A DNA stretch of 64,000 bases from Microdochium bolleyi (lineage: Eukaryota > Ascomycota > Sordariomycetes > Xylariales > Microdochiaceae): the NCBI GenBank assembly GCA_001566295.1, contig KQ964250.1, forward strand, positions 930,001-994,000, read 5' to 3'. The position numbers and the translations under genes were made by a program. Numbering within the stretch: position 1 is the stretch's first letter; each line of letters begins with the position of its first letter. This document shows positions 55,723 to 64,000 of the stretch, piece after piece. A model generated the notes under the pieces. The model worked only from the letters and a program-made list of their open reading frames with translations. It did not search any database and was not told where the DNA came from.

Positions 55723-56802
55723 ATGGGGGACGGCACTAGCAGGTCACGCAGAGGCTATGCATACCAAGATGACGAGGCGACTGACTCAGACTCGGAAAGC
55801 GACGACAACACGGAGGATGAGGCTCAGAGGGAAAAGGAGGAGGCGATCGTGCAAGGAGCCCTTGCACGCATTAAGAAAGCTCAGGCAAAGGGCAAACAGC
55901 AAGTCAAGCTCAACAAGGAGGAGCTCGCAGCACTTGAGAGGAGAAAGCAACGATTGGCGGCCGAGGCTATGCGGAAGACCAGCGGCGCGAGCGGTAGCGG
56001 CAGTGAACGTAAACGGCGCAAGGAGAAGGAGAGCCGGGTTTCGATCCCGCTGTCACATTTCGATGCCGGCCCCGCCCCTTCGCGACGGGGCAAGGCAGCG
56101 GGTGGGCCAGACGACTCGCTCCCATTGCATCCGTCGCCTTTGGCCCTCACAGCGATAAATGAAGGTCGAGGGCCGCCCGTTGGTGTTTTCGCACCTCCAG
56201 CAACTTCCTCCCGCGCACGCCCGCGCTCTGGCACCGGGGCCGGATCTTCTCACCGTCCTCGTTCACAGGCAGGCGGTCGTTCCTCGCCATTCGAATATCA
56301 ATACGTTAACGCCCCGCCAAATTTGCGACACGCATCAGATCCAACCGCGAGACCTCCTTCCCGGACTTCACATCAATATGAGGATGATCATCGTCGGCGG
56401 TCAGGGTCGTCGCAATCCTCAGCACACCCGCACGACCCCTTCCAGTATCAGACCTCCGGCCCTCGCACATCACACCACTCTAGCTCTCTACTAGGCCCAG
56501 ACGACAGAGCTGGCTCAGCAGACATGGACTTGGCCTACGGCACTCTGCCGCCCGCCAACCCAAGACGCAGCGCGAGGATCTCTGGACGCTTTCCAAGCGA
56601 TGACGAGGACACCACGAGCGACGAGATCGGCAACGGTGCCAGCATCGCGCGTGGCGACAGTCATGAGGACATTGTCGTCCTGGAGCAGCGTCACTCGACC
56701 TCGCCGGAGCCCGAGCGTGCGTCCAAGTCCAAGAAGTCGTCGTCGCCGTCCAAGCGGAAGCCTGTCGGTGGTGGCGGCAAGAAGGGCCGCAAGGGAAAAT
56801 AG
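55723..56802 (+). CDS. Disordered basic/acidic protein, start uncertain
   Basis: A 359-residue frame from the first in-frame ATG. The frame is open further upstream to about 55612 (VVEELDSDDTDSQGVGLL looks coding), so an upstream exon or another start is likely; no good donor site was found. I do not recognise the family. Features are an acidic stretch (DSDSESDDNTEDE), a charged helix with coiled-coil character (about 45-95, including KEEAIVQGALARIKKAQAKG and LNKEELAALERRKQRLAAEA), long Pro/Ser/Arg/His-rich disorder, an RRSARISGRFPSDDED segment, and a Lys/Ser/Gly-rich tail. Composition suggests a nuclear protein. The frame continues without shift past the TAG for another 136 codons (next entry). 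Confidence 0.65.
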   Translation: MGDGTSRSRRGYAYQDDEATDSDSESDDNTEDEAQREKEEAIVQGALARIKKAQAKGKQQVKLNKEELAALERRKQRLAAEAMRKTSGASGSGSERKRRKEKESRVSIPLSHFDAGPAPSRRGKAAGGPDDSLPLHPSPLALTAINEGRGPPVGVFAPPATSSRARPRSGTGAGSSHRPRSQAGGRSSPFEYQYVNAPPNLRHASDPTARPPSRTSHQYEDDHRRRSGSSQSSAHPHDPFQYQTSGPRTSHHSSSLLGPDDRAGSADMDLAYGTLPPANPRRSARISGRFPSDDEDTTSDEIGNGASIARGDSHEDIVVLEQRHSTSPEPERASKSKKSSSPSKRKPVGGGGKKGRKGK

Positions 56803-57213
56803 GATGAGGCAGCCAAATCTTCCAAGGCTTTGGTTAAGGCTTCACTGTTGTCGTCGTCGTCGTCGTCTTCTTCTTCGTCTCCTGCCACTCGCTCTCCACC
56901 GTTGCCCTCCGCCGCTGCTCTGTCTCTTACCCGGCCCGCGCCTTCTCTGCCAGCCGCTTCGTCTTCCTCCGCGTCGCCACTGTGGAAGTCGCTGATGAAG
57001 AAGAAGTCCGAAAAGGCCAGGGTTCCAGACAGCGACGATAAGTCTCGAGAGAAACGCCGCAAGGACAGCAAGAGCAGAGGCGACAGCAAGAGCACGGATG
57101 TCAAGACGAGCAGTAGAGGCAGTGAGGAGAAGGAAAAGGAGCGGAGAAAGGAAACGGAAAAAGAGGAGGAAAAGAAGAAGAAGAAGAAGATGAGCAAGAA
57201 AAGGGGGGACTAA
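56803..57213 (+). other. In-frame continuation after a TAG stop
   Basis: Directly after the stop of the preceding frame, the same frame stays open for 136 codons to a TAA. The encoded stretch keeps a similar composition: DEAAKSSKALVKASLL, a Ser run, a Pro/Ala/Ser part, then Lys/Glu/Arg-rich sequence (SREKRRKDSKSRGDSK; ending MSKKRGD). It could be a readthrough extension, a recently separated C-terminus or a chance open frame in low-complexity DNA. Confidence 0.4.
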
Positions 57214-57712
57214 GTCGGAAAACGTCTGTACCTGTGTAGACATGGAGTTCTGTGGATATCCTTACTTTTTTTTCCCAAGCATTTCTTAGACAAAAATCCA
57301 TTTAGCTGTGTTTTCAGGATTCCAGCTTTTGCACAGAAGAATAATGTCGTCGTATGTTATGTTATGCAGGGACAGGGCTATCCGCCACCATCCGAACGGC
57401 GACGACACTAATCCTCAGCGTTTGAACGGCTAAGTGGCTGCTTTCCCCGACGTCTTCTTAAGAGCCAATGAAGTGTGAGAGGTGAAGTGTGTTGGATTTT
57501 TATATATACCGAGGCTTGGGAAGCAAGCACGCCCACACAACAAGATGGAATGAATCGCCAGATTCGGACAGGACCCAAAGACAAGAGACGAGTAAAATAG
57601 ATGGCCGCCGAGGAACTACGCTGTACCTAAACACATTGCAAAGGCAAGTGCCTATATCAAAAACGCAAGAGAGTGCCGCCCTTGACGCCAAAAGCCGCGG
57701 AGGGTCCCGTGG
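57214..57712. other. Convergent 3' flanks
   Basis: This stretch lies between the disordered-protein gene and a minus-strand gene. No motif or RNA gene is seen. Confidence 0.5.
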
Positions 57713-58600
57713 CTACTTGAAGAAATCCCTGACGCCGCCCATGAAACCACCACCACCACCTCCGCCACCACCACTGCCGCCGCCGAGGCTGCCCCAGTCA
57801 TCGTACCCCTTGCGCTCCCACGACACGCCGCCGTCGCGCCCGCGCTCGGCGAACGCAGTGCCGCCGCCGCTGCCGAGGTTGCTGGCCATGCGCACGGCCT
57901 CGCCGACGAGCCCGGCGCCGCCGCCAGAGGCTGACCGGGCCGCGATGCCCATCATGCGCTCGACGGCGGGCGGAAGGCGCAGGCCGAACGTCGCAAGCAG
58001 GGCTGTGAGGGCGCCGCCCGTGATCAGGGGCATGATGACGATCATGAAGACCTTCATGGGGTGCCGCTTTGCGTAGTAGACCAGGTCGCGCAGAAGCTTC
58101 TTGAGGTACTTGAGGGCACGCTGGACGAAGTTGCCGCGGGGCTGACGACGGTAGTAGGAGGATGAGGAGCGGCCTGTTGGTGGGGGAAAATGATGTTGGG
58201 TTAGTTATGTCACTTATTAGAGAAGAGATAGATAGTTGGTTCGGAGAGACCTCCGAGGCCCTCCGGCAGTAAATGTGAACTAAGGAGAAGGGGGGGAGAA
58301 CAGGCGAGACATACCCAAGCCGCCAAACAGGCTCCGGCTGCTGTTGTTACCAAGGTTGAAGAAGCTCGACTTTGACGCATTGTGCTTGCTGTAGTTGCCG
58401 CCGCCGCCGACGCCGCCTCCCGCGAGGAAGTTGCCGATGACCGAGGCACTGCCCGAGCTGCGGTGCTTGCGGTCGCGCGAGCGGGACCTCGAGCGCTTGC
58501 GCGTCGACTTGTGTGAGGATGACGACTTGTGGTGCTTGCTGTGCTTGGTCGACGACGATGAGATGACGGACGCGCCGTCCCAGCCGTCGAAGAAGCCCAT
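57713..58600 (-). CDS. Unrecognised protein with SR-like N-terminus and one membrane span
   Basis: A predicted 248-residue protein from two exons on the minus strand (58600-58315 and 58173-57713), with exactly 249 codons. I do not recognise it. It starts MGFFDGWDGASVI, then has a Ser/Lys/His/Arg region (KHSKHHKSSSSHKSTRKRSR) resembling SR proteins, and a Gly-rich stretch. The second exon holds a basic amphipathic part (VQRALKYLKKLLRDLVYYAK) followed by a hydrophobic span at about 137-160 (KVFMIVIMPLITGGALTALL). The C-terminus has a Gly-rich loop ending FMGGVRDFFK. The layout suggests a small membrane-anchored protein with a disordered cytosolic part. Confidence 0.75.
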
Positions 58601-59626
58601 TGTGAGAGGTGGGAGACCTTTGAAGGCCCTTGAAATTCTACAAGCAGGCTTCAGGCTACGGAAGCTGACCCTAGTTCGTGAGCGTGGTGGTTGAGGGTCA
58701 GTTGACAGTTTAAGAGTTGGCTCGAGCTGCTGTCCCCCGCAAGGCCCGTGAGGTTGATAAGGCTGTCGAGGAGGGGATCGAGCTCGAACAGAGACTTTGA
58801 AGAAAGTGGAAACGTCGAGCAGGGCCAGGGAGAATGGGCCGAGAGGACAATCGCAGAGTTGCAGAGACCCTGGGCTGTCCAGTGCGAGGTGCAGGTGCGG
58901 AGGGAAAATTGGGGAAGGCAGATGCAGTTCTTTGGAACTCGCATAGCGTTACGTGCAGCAGACTGCAGTTGCAGGGAGCTTCCGGCTTACCCTGAGCTGG
59001 CAAGCAACAACGAGCCCCTGCCCGCCATGCGATTTCTCACCGACAATTAGAGAGGCTGGGAGAGCTGCAGCGATCGACAAGACAGAGGACCACTCGGGCG
59101 AGTTGGAGAGCCCCTGGAGCGTCGCGGCAGGAGCTAAAGTGGCTACAGGTAGCACTAGCACCGCTTTTGTGATAGCGTGCCTGCCTTGTGTCAACAGCCA
59201 GAGCGGGCGGGGCGGCGGTCGGGTCCCGCTTGCCAAAGCTCGAGACCCTGGCGAGCTGGAGCCTGAGGTCGAGAGCCCTGGCGGGCGGAAGAGGACACAC
59301 TGGCCACAATGTGGCGAGTGACTCAGGCATCCACCCTAGCTTCAGCCACAGCGATGACTTCATGGCTCGTGACTGGCCCGGAGTGGGATGGAACGCCGTC
59401 CTGGAGGGCAGATCCGGACGATAAAGTCCATGGCCGGCGACCCTGTTTCGCCGTAGCAGTGTCTTCCAGAGTCATGCTGTCAGGGCTGTCAGGGCTGTCC
59501 TGTCGCAAACCCAATCTCAACATCTTCTTCCGCGCACTGCATTTCCTGGAACACTCTTTGGTGCTGTGACTTCTGCTTCCTCCCACCACCACTTCTAATA
59601 GTGTTCTCTACGCAGTCCTCTTCAAG
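58601..59626. other. Divergent promoter region
   Basis: This stretch lies between the minus-strand unknown protein and a J-domain protein. It includes a short direct repeat of CTGTCAGGG near 59480-59500. Frames are short and motif-free. Confidence 0.5.
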
Positions 59627-60544
59627 ATGGCGACAGGAGCCCCACCCAACTATTGTAAGTCGATCATCCTTCACATGTCTGACGAGGCTGTCACGGGTAT
59701 GTCCCGCTAACACACTATTGCGACTTGGCCAGATGCAATCCTCGATATTTCCGAGACGGCCTCAAACCAGCAGATTCGAGAAGCCTACAAGCGGTATGAC
59801 CCTTTCCCAGGTACTTACATTGGGACCCTCGGTACTAACGCAACTGTCAACAGTGCTGCACTCAAGACACACCCGGACAGAGTGCCCATCGACTCACCAG
59901 ATAGGGCTACGCGCACGCGAAAGTTCCAGCTCGTCAACGACGCATACTACACCCTTTCGGACGCGGCTCGAAGACGCGAGTACGACGCCCAGCGCAAGCT
60001 CTACGGCGGAAGCAAGACAAAGACCAAACCCAAGCCTAGCACTGGCGCGCATACTTCCGGCGGCGTTCCCGGTTCATTTACCGCGGACGATGACGACTGG
60101 GAGGAGGACTTTGACGAGGAGGTACCACCTGGTGGGACTGGCACCCAGCCGAATGGCTTCTACAGCTGGGCGTGGAACTACTTCACTGGACAGTCAAACT
60201 CGGACAACACACAGCAAGCCCGCCAGGAGACCGAGAATGAGCAGTTCGGCGATGTTTTTGAGGAGATGCTGCGCGAGGAGGGCATGGACGAGGCCCGCAA
60301 CCAGAAACAAGGCGGCAAGTTCTGGAGCGTGGCCGGCGGCGCTGCGGGTGGTGTCCTTGGTTTCATCGCGGCCAACTTCCCCGGTGCGATAGGCGGTATG
60401 GTCGCGGGCAATAGGCTCGGCGCCATCCGCGATGCCAAGGGCAAGAGTGTGTACGCCGTCTTCCAGGATCTGCCGTACGATGACCGTGCTAGGCTGCTTG
60501 CGCAGCTTGCTACCAAGGTCTTCAGCCACGCCGTGGGCGTATAG
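59627..60544 (+). CDS. J-domain (Hsp40) protein with Gly-zipper tail
   Basis: A predicted 259-residue co-chaperone from three exons: 59627-59654, 59733-59793 and 59854-60544. The J domain is at the very N-terminus (NYYAILDISETASNQQIREA, HPD at 36-38, FQLVNDAYYTLSDAARRREY). It is followed by a Thr/Lys-rich linker, an acidic patch (DDDDWEEDFDEE) and an aromatic segment (NGFYSWAWNYF). The C-terminal third is Gly/Ala-rich (VAGGAAGGVLGFIAANFPGA), resembling a glycine-zipper or membrane-associating helix. It lacks the Gly/Phe and zinc-finger regions of class I and II Hsp40s, so it is class III. It should stimulate an Hsp70. The client and the compartment are not clear. Confidence 0.9.
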
Positions 60545-61240
60545 GTGGATGAGTGAAGGGCCCAACAGGGGGGGGGGGGGATCAATGCTTTGTTGTCGTG
60601 TTGAGAATAGCACTTGTAATGGTCCGGGATTGTATGGTTTTGGAGAATCCTTCGGCGTTTTGCGATCGCAATGAACAATAACTTTCACGCGGGTTTGTAG
60701 TTCCAGATCCACACTAGATAGTATACCTACAAGTATAAAATCGAGTTGTCAAGCAAAGGACTCGCTACTCTTCAACAAGCTATGTGAATTGCTAAACGTA
60801 GTCTTTCTAGCCAGCGACTGGAAGACGAGTCGAGCAGTTGCCAACTACAATGCTTCATGAGAGCTAAGTCGGCCACTGTAAGTAGAAGAAGTAGGCTTTC
60901 AACACTTTGGTCAAGTCTAATTGCTCTAGTACGTCGTCAATAATGAGAATTGCGAAATTGGGAAATGTTAGTTCGCCTGTTGTGAGGTTCAGTGAGCCGA
61001 TTTCTTTGCCTAACTCGTGGGGTACTTGTGAACATCACCAAATGCCCCGCCACGGAGCTGTGACAAATCGTCACACCTTCTGACAGCGTGTTTCCCCACC
61101 ATTCCAAGCTGTCTACGACACGCCCACCCTACTTCCCACCCTGGGTAGCATTCTCCATCTCGAAGGGATCTTCCGTTGACATACGCAATTTCGTGACTCT
61201 CCTGCTTCTCAGCCCGCGACAAAGCAGCACAAGACACGCC
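60545..61240. other. Intergenic region between the J-protein and thioredoxin genes
   Basis: It contains a G13 run (listed), the J-protein 3' UTR and the promoter of the next gene. No additional gene is seen. Confidence 0.5.
60568..60580 (+). repeat. G13 homopolymer just downstream of the J-protein stop
   Basis: Thirteen consecutive G on the sense strand, 24 bases past the stop, so very likely in the 3' UTR. Confidence 0.9.
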
Positions 61241-62434
61241 ATGTCGAAAACGATAACGATTTCCTCGCGGGACCAGTTCAGCGAGCTGCTGAAGAGCTCC
61301 AGCATCGTCGTAGCTGACTGTAGGTTCTCTTAAGCCCGAGCGCTGCCTTTTATCTTCCGTTCCCCAGGGCACACACAACGATAACGACCCGGGCCATGCT
61401 ACCCGCTGACATTCCTTCGTTGAACACAGTCTACGCCGACTGGTGCGGGCCCTGCAAGCAGATCGCGCCCTTCTTCGAACAGCTCTCGCGACAGCTCTCC
61501 CAACCAGGCGTGGCTACCTTCGTCAAGATCAACACCGAGACAGAGGCAGGCAAACAAGTCAGCGCCGAGTACCGCATCACGTCGCTACCGACTTTCATCC
61601 TCTTCCGCAACGGCAGCGTCGTCGAACAGGTCCGCGGCAGCAACCCGCAGCAGCTCCAGGCCGTCGTCCAGCAGCTCGCCAGCGACATCGAGAACGTCGG
61701 GCAGAGCGGCAATGGTGCCAGTGGCAGCGGCAGCGGTGGCCTGGCATGGCGAGGCGCCGAACTGCCGAGAGGCTACACGGACCTGACTGACGTTGTCAAC
61801 ACGCCTGGGCTCGACTGGTCAAATGTGGACGAGTCGCTGTTCAACAAGAAGACGTTGTACAACAGGGAGAAGCCCTCGGCGCTAGGACAGGGCAAGGGCA
61901 CCGCGAGCGACACCAAGGATTGGATCGAGAGCGATACGGATGAGCAGATCATGCTCTACGTGCCTTTCAACGCGACAGTCAAGCTTCACACGCTCCAGGT
62001 ACGCTTAGCAGCCCCGATGCTGATCTTGCGGATGATGTAAATGCTGATCGTTAACGTGCCACATCTCACAGATCACCTCCCTGCCACCCACTGAGGCCGA
62101 GGACGACGAGGACGAGGACGACCTGCCCGTACGCCCCAAGACGATCAAGATCTTTACGAACCGACCGCACATACTAGACTTCTCCGAGGCCGAGGACACA
62201 CAGGCCACGCAGGAAATCGAATTGTCGGAGAAGGACTGGAACAAGGACGGCACGGCAAACATCGGCCTGCGGTTCGTGCGATTCCAGAACATCACGAGCG
62301 TAGTCATCTTCGTCGTCGACGGAGACGGCGATAGCGACAAGGTCCGGCTCGACCGCATCAGGCTGATCGGTGAGACGGGCGAGAAGCGTGAGATGGGCAA
62401 ACTGGAGAAGATTGGCGATGAGCCGGGCGAGTAG
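61241..62434 (+). CDS. txl1: Thioredoxin-PITH protein, TXNL1/Txl1 type
   Basis: A predicted 336-residue protein from three exons (61241-61319, 61430-61998, 62072-62434), exactly 337 codons. The N-terminal thioredoxin domain has the redox-active site WCGPC (Cys32, Cys35) and the cis-Pro loop RITSLPTFILF. A Gly/Ser linker leads to a C-terminal PITH domain: TPGLDWSNVDESLFNKK, ESDTDEQIMLYVPFNATVKL, then KTIKIFTNRPHILDFSEAED and NIGLRFVRFQNITSVVIFV. This two-domain order defines the TXNL1 family, whose human member docks on the 19S proteasome through the PITH domain. The first intron splits the codon before YADWCGPC. A proteasome role here is by family, not from the sequence. Confidence 0.93.
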
Positions 62435-64000
62435 ACGCGGGAACCGTCAGGGTTGCATTTCCAGGACAGCGTGACGAGAGATGAATCATCTCAGCGCCTG
62501 GACGGAGTAGACACAGCTCTGGAACCAAGACATAGAACAAGCATTGAAGCATTGACTCTGCCGAGCTCACGATCTGGTCACTTCACTTCACGGTTCGGGA
62601 TGACGCGCAACTATGGGATATCTGCAAGGGCCATTAGAAGCAAGCACGCGCCCACGAAGACACGCGCGGCAAGCTACCAAAGTACCGCAATGAAGACATC
62701 AAGGAGTCCCTGGGGAAACAAAGCATTTTGCATGTATAAATGTCCGGTCATCTTGCACCGCGTCTCCCCCCGTTCACCCACGATCAAGAAAGTGCCCTTT
62801 CGGGCTCTCCTCTCTCGTGTGGCGTGTCGAAGGAGTCGAAAACTCGAGGAGTGCAAGACATGTATATGCCGGCCTGCAATTTTGGCTAATCTGTGGCAAA
62901 ATGATTGACGCTACGATTGATTGTGAGGTTCGGAATCTCGAGCAACACGGAGAAATCTATCATGCCAGCCGCACGAGGAAGGAAAGGAAAAGAAATGGGA
63001 AAGCTTGCGGCGCGGCGCTGTGCTTTTTATGCTGGGCCGGCGGGCGGCCAACTAGGGACAAGTGGGGCACCTGTGTCGCTGCTATTTTTTTTTCTCAATT
63101 TCTTTTGGGCTGGCGGGCCGGTTGGCAGGTGCGCGCTGGGAAACCGGTCCAGCGCAAGAGCCCCTGGACAATGAAGGCGCGATCAGTACTGGATTTTGAC
63201 TATTTGACGGCGAGGGCGGTTCATAATTTTAAGTATTTAGACAGCGTCAGAGAGTGGCTGGCTCGACTTGTGCTCTGCTATGAAAATGGAACTGCCCATC
63301 TTGGTCGTCTGGACGTCTGCGCTGGGCACGCACGGCAACCTCGGATGAGGATGGCACGACCTAGGCAGCACAATACCTGCACCTTCCCGTCCCTTCGCAA
63401 GATGACCACAAAGCGAGATCGCAGCCCAACATGACTGTTCGAGCTGGATCAGTGGGGAAGTTTCTTCTTCAGGTCTTGGAAGTTCCATAATGCTTGGAAC
63501 TTGCATAAAACACGAGTATGACACATGATGCCTGCAGCTGAGAGGTACGGAGTACCAAAAAAGCGCCACACCCGACCCAAAGTTCCTCAAAAGTCACCAA
63601 TCGTGAGGCGTCAGCCGCACCCTTTTGGGGTTCTTGCGAGGAACTTTTCTCCCGATCGCCACGAGTCGCCTTGGATCCCAAAGACAGCTGAGCCGCGCAC
63701 AATGTCCCGAGCTGTGGCTTGCTCGCCATTGAAAATCAAAGTTCCACGAGCACCATGCTCACCAGCATTAGCACAAAGCGAGGGGTCCCCACTCCAGCAT
63801 CGGGGACCTGCAGTCCCGGGAGGCCGGTCATGGTGGGATGCCGGAGTCCTTTGATGCTCCGTGCGATCTGACAGGCACTTTCGGGATATGGTGCAATAAG
63901 GTCAATACTCGTCTTCGGCCATTGATCCCTGGCGGGTTCACAGCGTCCTATGTAGGTCCGTCAACCTGGAAGGAGTTGCGACGTTGCCCATGGCTCCGGC
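62435..64000. other. Terminal gene-free stretch
   Basis: No gene is supported from the thioredoxin-PITH stop to the window end. A 205-codon frame (62817-63434) has no motif. A GGTAC-GGA-GTACC inverted repeat lies at 63544-63556. Confidence 0.5.

Noticed and set aside
55514..56158. A 214-codon frame overlapping the disordered-protein gene
   Set aside because: It is out of frame with the longer coding-like frame and gains its length from the 18-base repeat array.
62817..63434. A 205-codon plus-strand frame near the window end
   Set aside because: No ATG start, no motif, Trp/Cys/Arg composition unlike genes here, and no splice partners.
1..64000. CRISPR arrays, insertion sequences, plasmid or phage features
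   Set aside because: None seen. The window is fungal nuclear DNA with spliceosomal introns, and the short tandem repeats found have no spacer structure.

Overview
The window is nuclear DNA of a filamentous ascomycete (Pezizomycotina, most likely a Sordariomycete). The basis is: GC-rich coding sequence; many short introns of about 45-100 bases with GTRNGT donors, CTAAC-type branch points and CAG/TAG acceptors; an intron-containing tRNA-His; a fungal Zn2Cys6 regulator; and the fungal forms of SIN3, SAS4, TAF2, CDC26, ERJ5 and CIA2. I assembled the gene models by hand by joining open frames across splice sites. Every multi-exon model closes to an exact multiple of three. Protein names come from recognising conserved motifs, not from a database search.

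Layout. 1-13 kb: the 3' end of a SNF2-type helicase, an aldo-keto reductase (minus), an unrecognised Q/P-rich protein (minus), the ER J-protein ERJ5, a SIM-RING-YEATS fusion protein, an intron-containing tRNA-His (minus) and SAS4. 13-31 kb: TAF2 (1791 codons without an intron), the APC/C subunit CDC26 in a greatly enlarged form (minus), a four-helix membrane protein, the SIN3 corepressor, and the acetyl-CoA acetyltransferase ERG10 (minus). 31-38 kb: the U5 snRNP GTPase SNU114, a 2.4 kb gene-free stretch, and the Fe-S assembly factor CIA2 (minus). 38-45.5 kb: 7.3 kb without a convincing gene, ending in a pyrimidine-rich leader. 45.5-52 kb: a Zn2Cys6 transcription factor, tRNA-Asp, and an IQ-motif protein resembling plant IQM proteins (minus). 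52-64 kb: a 3.1 kb gene-free stretch, a PRA1/Yip3 protein, a disordered basic protein whose frame continues past its stop, a membrane-anchored unknown protein (minus), a soluble J-domain protein, and a thioredoxin-PITH (TXNL1-type) protein.

Common themes. The first 28 kb is dense in chromatin and transcription genes: a SNF2 ATPase, a putative YEATS acyl-lysine reader fused to a RING E3, the SAS histone acetyltransferase subunit SAS4, TFIID subunit TAF2 and the SIN3 deacetylase scaffold. Most of the rest are housekeeping genes for splicing, sterol precursor synthesis, cytosolic Fe-S assembly, ER folding, vesicle traffic and redox. I see no CRISPR array, no intact transposon and no secondary-metabolite cluster.

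The most interesting item is the protein at 8578-9843. It joins a consensus SUMO-interacting motif, a RING finger and a YEATS domain with its reader-pocket residues kept. This would make it a candidate SUMO-targeted ubiquitin ligase directed by histone acylation.
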